Of a DNA stretch of 64,000 nt, positions 59,201-64,000 are shown piece by piece (within the stretch, counting starts at the first letter, position 1; every line of letters begins with the position of its first letter). The notes beneath the pieces were generated by a model. It was given only the letters and a program-made list of their open reading frames with translations. It was not told the origin of the DNA and made no database searches. The stretch comes from Rotaria sordida (Eukaryota; Rotifera; Eurotatoria; Philodinida; Philodinidae), in NCBI GenBank assembly GCA_905250125.1, contig CAJNOL010001254.1:1-64000 (forward strand), in the 5' to 3' direction. Both the position numbers and the translations under genes were made by a program.

Positions 59201-61760
59201 GATAAAATCGTCGGGTCGGGCTGCTCGTTTCGAGGTCTGCTTCATATGCATTCAAACGGTGCGTATCAATTTGGGTAGTTTCCTCGTTAGTACAGATAAC
59301 CAATAATACTTTTCATTTTTTTTAAAATTATTCTCTCTCTCTGATTTGAATTACCTTGAAGTTTATAATTAATTAAAGATTTTTGAATATCTTCTTTTTG
59401 ATCATAATTACATTTTGAACAAATAATATTTGTCGATATATTTTTAATATATGGTATTAATATAATATCTTCATTTAAATATCCATCACATTTTGGATGA
59501 AAATAATGTTTACATTTAATACATTGTAATAAATTTTGATTTTTTTTTTCTATTTTATTACCAATTAATGTTAATGAAAATAATGATTTTGGTTTTGTTA
59601 TAAATTGTTCAATAAATTTTTCACATAGATGACATTTTTTAATTTGATTTATTTTATTTGTTCGAATTATTTTCATATTATTTAAACAATCTAAACACAT
59701 AAGTGATTGTTGTGATGAAAATGATTTTGTTAATGATAATAAATTTTGTTCATTTGATATTATTGTTTGTCCACAATCACATTTAATACATAATGGACAA
59801 AACCATATAGGATTACGAATATTATAATATTGTTGTTCATCTTTTGATTGTTTTATACATTTAATATGAAATATTCTTTTACAATCCGAACAAGATATTA
59901 ATTGAGAATCTTTTACTAAACCACATATATTACATACAATACAATTTGGACATAACCATGATTCAGGTGTAGGACATAAATTTGGACATTCAGATTGATT
60001 TAAACAAGCTCTATGATAAGCTTGACAACAGCTATTACAATAAATTAAATCGTTACCCATTGAACCACACTAAAAAAATATGATCATTGCTTGAAACATT
60101 TATCAAGAGTAAGAAAATATTTGATAAAAACTCAATTTGAAATTTGTTTTAGCCTTTTTTTGTTTTACTCTTCTGTACATTTCACAAGATCTACTAGAGA
60201 TAATTTTTCAAATAAATTATCATCAAAAAGGTTACATTTCTTTCGACATCGAATTTTTTGATGGAATATTACATGCATTTAATAGATATCCTTCTTAACT
60301 CTAGACATTGTGTAGGACAAAAAAAGTCTTACACAATATCCAAGTCAATGACTATGACACCAGAATCCATTTTCGACTGAAAAACTCATAGAAAATTAGA
60401 TCTAGGTTGATGATTCCGGACTTCACTGCAATCTGCTGGAAAATCATCGTAATTGGCAGGAAAACACCGAAAATTGGAAACAGGAATCCATTGAATGGAT
60501 TTTTCTAGACCGGGGTAGATCGACCTAATTGAAAGACTGTCTTTCAATATGTTTAGTTATATGTCATATCTGAAAATTATCATTTACATCTTGAATAGAA
60601 TCCTGCAAAGTCAAACGTTTTGACTGATATATAAAGATCTTTTTTGTGCTACTTTTGTTAATGAGAATGTCTCTCTGATGGTTCTATTGTTCTTGAAATG
60701 AATCTATAAAACAGTGTATTTTCACTCATTACTTAACATATGAAGAATAAAGCTTAAGAATAAAATTACTTGCTGCTTTACTAATGTAACTCTGGTATTT
60801 TTCGGCAGCTACTGCAGTAGAAAGCTGCAAATCTTTTCAGATTCGGATCCAAAGTTTTATTTGTTTTGTCGAGTGTGATTACATCCTTTTGTCGACCCGC
60901 TGCTCTACAGATGAGAAATACAGCAACAAGATATAACTGTACATTGAATTCTTTTTTCCTGAGAGTAGCGAATAAATAGCTAAAACCTTGGGTTTGGACC
61001 CGATCAACAACGTCTGTCGCAGTCTTTGAGTGGCGTATGTCACAGTCTGTGATGATCTTCGACCAGTGTCTGTCACGATCTGTAAGAAGGTAGATCCATA
61101 TTTTTACTTCTATACTTCAACACTTCTTGTTTTTAGGCTGTATCTCATAAATATTAAATACTTTATTACAAAAATTATATATATTAAAATTTAAAATCGA
61201 ACATTTTATTCGGAATTAGTATAAAAATAAAATATTTATTTTATACTAACCATATAACAAAGTGAATAAAATGGAAATGATTCATCTGATAAAACTGCAT
61301 AACCTTCTTTAAAAAGATCATTTCGATTAAATGTATTTCTTAATTCCCAACGTAATTTTTTTCTTTGATTTATATTATCATCTATAGTTGTTGTTGATTC
61401 AATAGGTTTTCTTTTACTATGTTCATAAAAATATTTAAATTGTTTTAATAATTTTTTTGAATGTCTACTTAAAAATTGTTTTTGTTGAAGAATTGTTTTA
61501 TTAAAAACAACTGGATTGTATCGAGATTGATCTGTTGATATAGTTGAATTATCTTCGAAATCTTCGATATCACTATAATCATCATCATCATCATTTTGTT
61601 CTATTTTTGATTTTTCTGTATCACTACTAGAATATATCGATTCAGTATCAGTTGTTGAACTATCATACTGTTCATCATATTTAGAACGTTTTGAAGAAAA
61701 ATTTTGTTCAAATTCATATAGACGTTTTTGATTTGTTTTTACTGTTCCTATTTCATTCAT
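53202..61760 (-). CDS. Compact trithorax-type histone H3K4 methyltransferase (KMT2A/B class)
   Basis: Nine exons give 1,459 residues: 61760-61251, 60069-59301, 58629-57688, 56470-55714, 55647-55502, 55028-54257, 53819-53606, 53526-53431, 53375-53202. All phases close. In order: acidic N-terminus (1-165), PHD fingers (from LCYMCGSMGNDLIYCNSCC near 167 to about 390), extended PHD (about 600-710, LCQLCQTYADN and CFKMGATVQC), FYRN (about 785-850, IGSLQIKSLGNF, ASRVFWSTKNAQQKT), FYRC (about 1145-1215, SDDGYKIVSDNLDDAWL, NGHHIFGLTKS) and SET (about 1322-1459) with RFINHNCQPN, ELTYDYSF and post-SET CHCGTNKC. FYRN and FYRC lie about 300 residues apart, as in KMT2A/B/trithorax and unlike KMT2C/D. A Taspase1-like QIDGNIDND sits at 1068-1076. 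An in-frame stop directly precedes the ATG, so AT-hooks and CXXC are absent, unless encoded elsewhere. Nuclear role: H3K4 methylation at promoters. Confidence 0.92.
55172..55480. repeat. Shortened foldback element in KMT2 intron 5
   Basis: The left end GGAGCGTTTTCAACTGGTCA then ATCGCTTTTGAG, with complement of the right end ACGAAATATTTTCAACTAAT. The arms share CCTTTTGAGG-type and GACCTTCAGTCC/GGATAGAAGGTC words with the element at 28840-29400, of which it looks like a core-deleted copy. It lies within 55029-55501. Confidence 0.7.
56471..57687. other. KMT2 intron 3 with a minisatellite
   Basis: The intron is 1,217 nt, against about 100-1,180 for the others. Around 56899-56930 is ACTAGCGAGAATCCGTGCAT, and 57390-57415 reads CACAGACAGACAAATA; together with the array between them this looks like a repetitive element inserted in the intron, of a class I cannot name. 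Confidence 0.4.
57145..57355. repeat. Minisatellite, about six units of 34-37 bp
   Basis: The unit resembles CCTATGGGTATCCCCATATA followed by ATAGTCCTTGAGGA. Six diverged copies follow one another, and fainter copies may extend back to about 57020 (ATAGCCCTACGGCC). A 63-residue minus-strand ORF across it follows from the repeat. Confidence 0.75.
60070..61250. other. KMT2 intron 1, 1.2 kb
   Basis: It holds a simple hairpin at 60307-60337 (ATTGTGTAGGAC, seven A, GTCTTACACAAT) and a patch near 61008-61082 repeating CTGTCGCAGTC, GTCACAGTCTGTG and CTGTCACGATCTGT. No exon was recognised. Confidence 0.4.
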
Positions 61761-62159
61761 GATTTATTTTGATTCTTTTGATAATAATTTATAATCTTCT
61801 TTTTAACATATACGAAACATCTGATTGGTCAATTTTCTTCATTTGAATGTTACTTTGTCCTTGATTCATTTTATTTAAAATAAAATAATAGATTATAGTT
61901 ATTTGAAAAAAAAAATAATTTAATTTCAATACGCTTTTTTTTTTAATTTAATTGATTTAAATATTAATATTATCTCTTAATAGTTATAGTATATTAGCGA
62001 TAGTTGGTTATTTATTTATCTATTTCGAAGGAGGACGATAGATCAACATGTATTAAGAAATTCATATTAACTGAAATTTCTTTCGACATTATACTTGCTT
62101 TTATTTTTGGTTTTAATTTTTAGATTAAAACATCTGGTAAAATTATTCAAAAAACAAAG
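61761..62159. promoter_or_regulatory. Divergent promoter region of KMT2 and RPLP0
   Basis: Only 399 bases separate the two start codons, which face away from each other, so the stretch must hold both promoters. It is AT-rich with long A/T runs and no TATA box at a convincing place. TTTTAATTTTTAG (62111-62123), 37 bases before the RPLP0 ATG, looks like a 3' splice site, compatible with a 5'-UTR intron or with spliced-leader addition, which bdelloids use. Confidence 0.5.
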
Positions 62160-64000
62160 ATGGTGAAGGAAGATCGTTCAACATGGAAAGCCAAATATAC
62201 AATGCGTTTAACGGTATAATATAATTTTTCCAAAAAAAAAAAAACAAACAATTGCTCGTTGATGATGATCTTATATATAATGTGTTCTGCAATTCTGAGT
62301 TTCTTCGGAAACATTGAGAATAATCACTTTCTGAGAGCAATTGAATTAATTAATAATTTAAATAAGTTTTTAAATCAGTACAAAAAGAACATGAAGAATA
62401 GATTATTTTAATCGTAATAAAAAGAAATTCTTCAGTTTTTGTATGAACTTCATTTAATTGTTCGAATGTCAATTAACGATTTATTATTTTCATAGAGAAT
62501 ACATAGTCTATCTCAGCAATAGAACGTAGGCTTTGTAATCCAATAGAACATCCAAATTGTTTAATGAGACAACTTTCTACAATCAGAGATGTTTCCTATT
62601 GAGGATTAATGAATACAATCATATTTATTTTCATAGAAGTTTGGAACCAGTAACATCTTATTTCTAGTCTCATGAAGAGAGTCCAGTTTAGCTTATTACT
62701 GCCAAGATACTACATTTTTGAACTCAGTATCTTGGCTCTCCTAAGGAAAGCTGATGTTCATATTTCGACTGGAAACGTTGTATAAGGGCAGATCCTAATG
62801 AGACTAGTTGTGTGTGAGAGTTTCAGATCTTTTTGTTGTTCCTATCGTAAGATAAGGCTATGATGAAAGCGTCTCTTTTACATCATTCATACACAGGTGC
62901 AGATTAAATGTCCCTATTTTAGAATAGCAGTAAATCACTGTTGAGTTAAAAAATTCAGTTAAACGATCCTAACTTGGCTCTAATAATCTATGCGAACAAA
63001 GCTTTTTTCGATTTTTTCTAATCTCACCAAGGCGTCCTTGTAGATTCAATATCAGTTCGGATGGTTGTCTAGTTAGTATCAATAACATTTCAACTTTAAT
63101 TCCAATCTTGATAAAATTTCCTTCTGACTACGTTCTTTTTTAAATATGATTTTAATATTTTCAGCAATATTTGGATGAATATCCAAAAGTATTTATTGTT
63201 GGCGCTGATAATGTCGGTTCACGTCAAATGCAAAAAATTCGTGTATCACTTCGTGGTCATGCTGGTAATATGCTTGTTATTTTTTTTTTTTTTTTGTTTA
63301 ATAATAATAATATTTTAAATAGTTATTATGATGGGAAAAAATACGATGATGCGTAAAACAATCCGTGGACAAACATCAAAAAATGCAAATTTAGAAAAAA
63401 TATTACCACATGTTTATGAAAATGTTGGTTTCGTTTTTACTAAAGAAGATTTAAGTTCAATTCGCGATAAACTTTTGGAAAATAAGGTTTTATTATCTAT
63501 AGAAAATAAATATTCATATTTATCAATCTTTTTCTTTTTTGTTTTTTATTATCAAGGTCGCTGCTCCAGCTCGTGCTGGTGCTATTGCACCTGTTGATGT
63601 CTCTATACCAGCACAAGTAACAAATTTAGGTCCAGAAAAAACAAGTTTTTTTCAAGCACTTCAAATTCCAACAAAAATTACACGTGGTACAATTGAAATT
63701 ATTGTACGTAGGTATAAGAAAAATAAAATCAAAATACAAGAAAAAAAAAATGTATATATATATTTATTCATTTTAGAATGATGTTCATTTAATTAAAGTT
63801 GGTGAGAAAGTTGGCGCTAGTGAAGCAACATTACTTAATATGTTGAATGTTTCGCCATTTAGTTATGGTCTTATTATTCGTCAAGGTAAAACAAAAGATT
63901 TCTTTTTTCTTTTTTTTAATAAAAAAAAAAAATCTTTTTTCTTTTTTATTAGTTTATGATTCAGGTTCATGTTTTGAACCATCAATACTTGATATAAAAC
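62160..64000 (+). CDS. RPLP0: 60S acidic ribosomal protein P0 (uL10), partial at right edge
   Basis: Six exons are visible: 62160-62213, 63165-63264, 63323-63486, 63557-63703, 63777-63885, 63953-64000 (open at the edge). About 207 of roughly 315 residues are present, with all phases consistent. Family landmarks: [144 protein letters not shown]0 anchors the P1/P2 stalk of the large ribosomal subunit, which recruits and activates the translational GTPases. The first intron, 951 nt, contains foldback DNA; the others are 53-73 nt. No oddities in the coding part. The acidic C-terminal tail lies beyond the window. Confidence 0.96.
62690..63060. repeat. Foldback-derived sequence in RPLP0 intron 1
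   Basis: It shares words with the elements at 20994-21628 and 33100-33485: TCCTAATGAGACTAGTTGTG then GAGTTTCAGATCTTTTTG, TCTCTTTTACATCATTCA, TATTTTAGAATAGCAG. Partial inverted arms; the ends are not clear. The last part (TTCAGTTAAACGATCCTAAC, TTTTCTAATCTCACCAAGGC) resembles the right arm at 31568-32046. Confidence 0.5.

Noticed and set aside
1-64000. CRISPR arrays, prokaryotic operons, rRNA genes, retrovirus- or Polinton-like elements
   Set aside because: None seen: no spaced direct-repeat array, no rRNA, and no reverse transcriptase, integrase or capsid-type coding region was recognised.

Overview
The window looks like a bdelloid rotifer contig, most probably Rotaria-like. The reasons are an AT-rich base (about 30% GC by eye), compact animal genes split by many 50-70 nt GT-AG introns, clear metazoan orthologues (LRRC45, SLC30A9, GOT1B, a trithorax-type KMT2, RPLP0), one intron-less bacterial-type gene of contrasting composition (DUF1684), and repeated short hairpins built from TGTGGG-like tracts, the telomere repeat known from Adineta vaga. 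The species assignment is inference; no marker gene is present.

Layout. 1-2.6 kb: 3' end of a Thr-rich-linker gene with a carbohydrate-binding-like last exon. 2.6-11.8 kb: accessory, telomere-like territory with a horizontally acquired DUF1684 gene, a TA-flanked foldback element, four TGTGGG-like hairpins, and decayed remnants of a kinase-like and coiled-coil gene. 11.8-13.9 kb: an ARM-TIR gene. 14.4-22 kb: foldback elements, an intron-less class A GPCR, and no other gene. 22-30.8 kb: three housekeeping genes on the minus strand, SLC30A9 (17 exons), GOT1B and a calmodulin-like EF-hand protein with a 12-nt microexon. 33.8-38.9 kb: LRRC45 on the plus strand, with one exon lost in a 100-N gap beside a long palindrome. 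39.6-41 kb: a repetitive Thr/Pro-rich membrane protein. 42-46 kb: a TA-flanked MITE, a small one-pass membrane protein and a secreted prohormone-like protein. 46-53 kb: gene desert. 53.2-61.8 kb: a compact trithorax/KMT2 histone methyltransferase. 62.2 kb to the end: RPLP0, divergent from KMT2 and cut by the right edge.

The genes do not form one pathway. The strongest unexplained structure is the density of long inverted-repeat (foldback) elements. Several have different cores but share a terminal motif close to CAACTGATCAATCGCTTTTG. They occur between genes and in introns of KMT2, LRRC45 and RPLP0, are nested in one another, and one sits against the assembly gap. The second is the set of TGTGGG-like hairpins, which cluster around the foreign and decayed genes. 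All exon structures were read by eye from splice signals, reading-frame continuity and remembered family sequence; no search was run.
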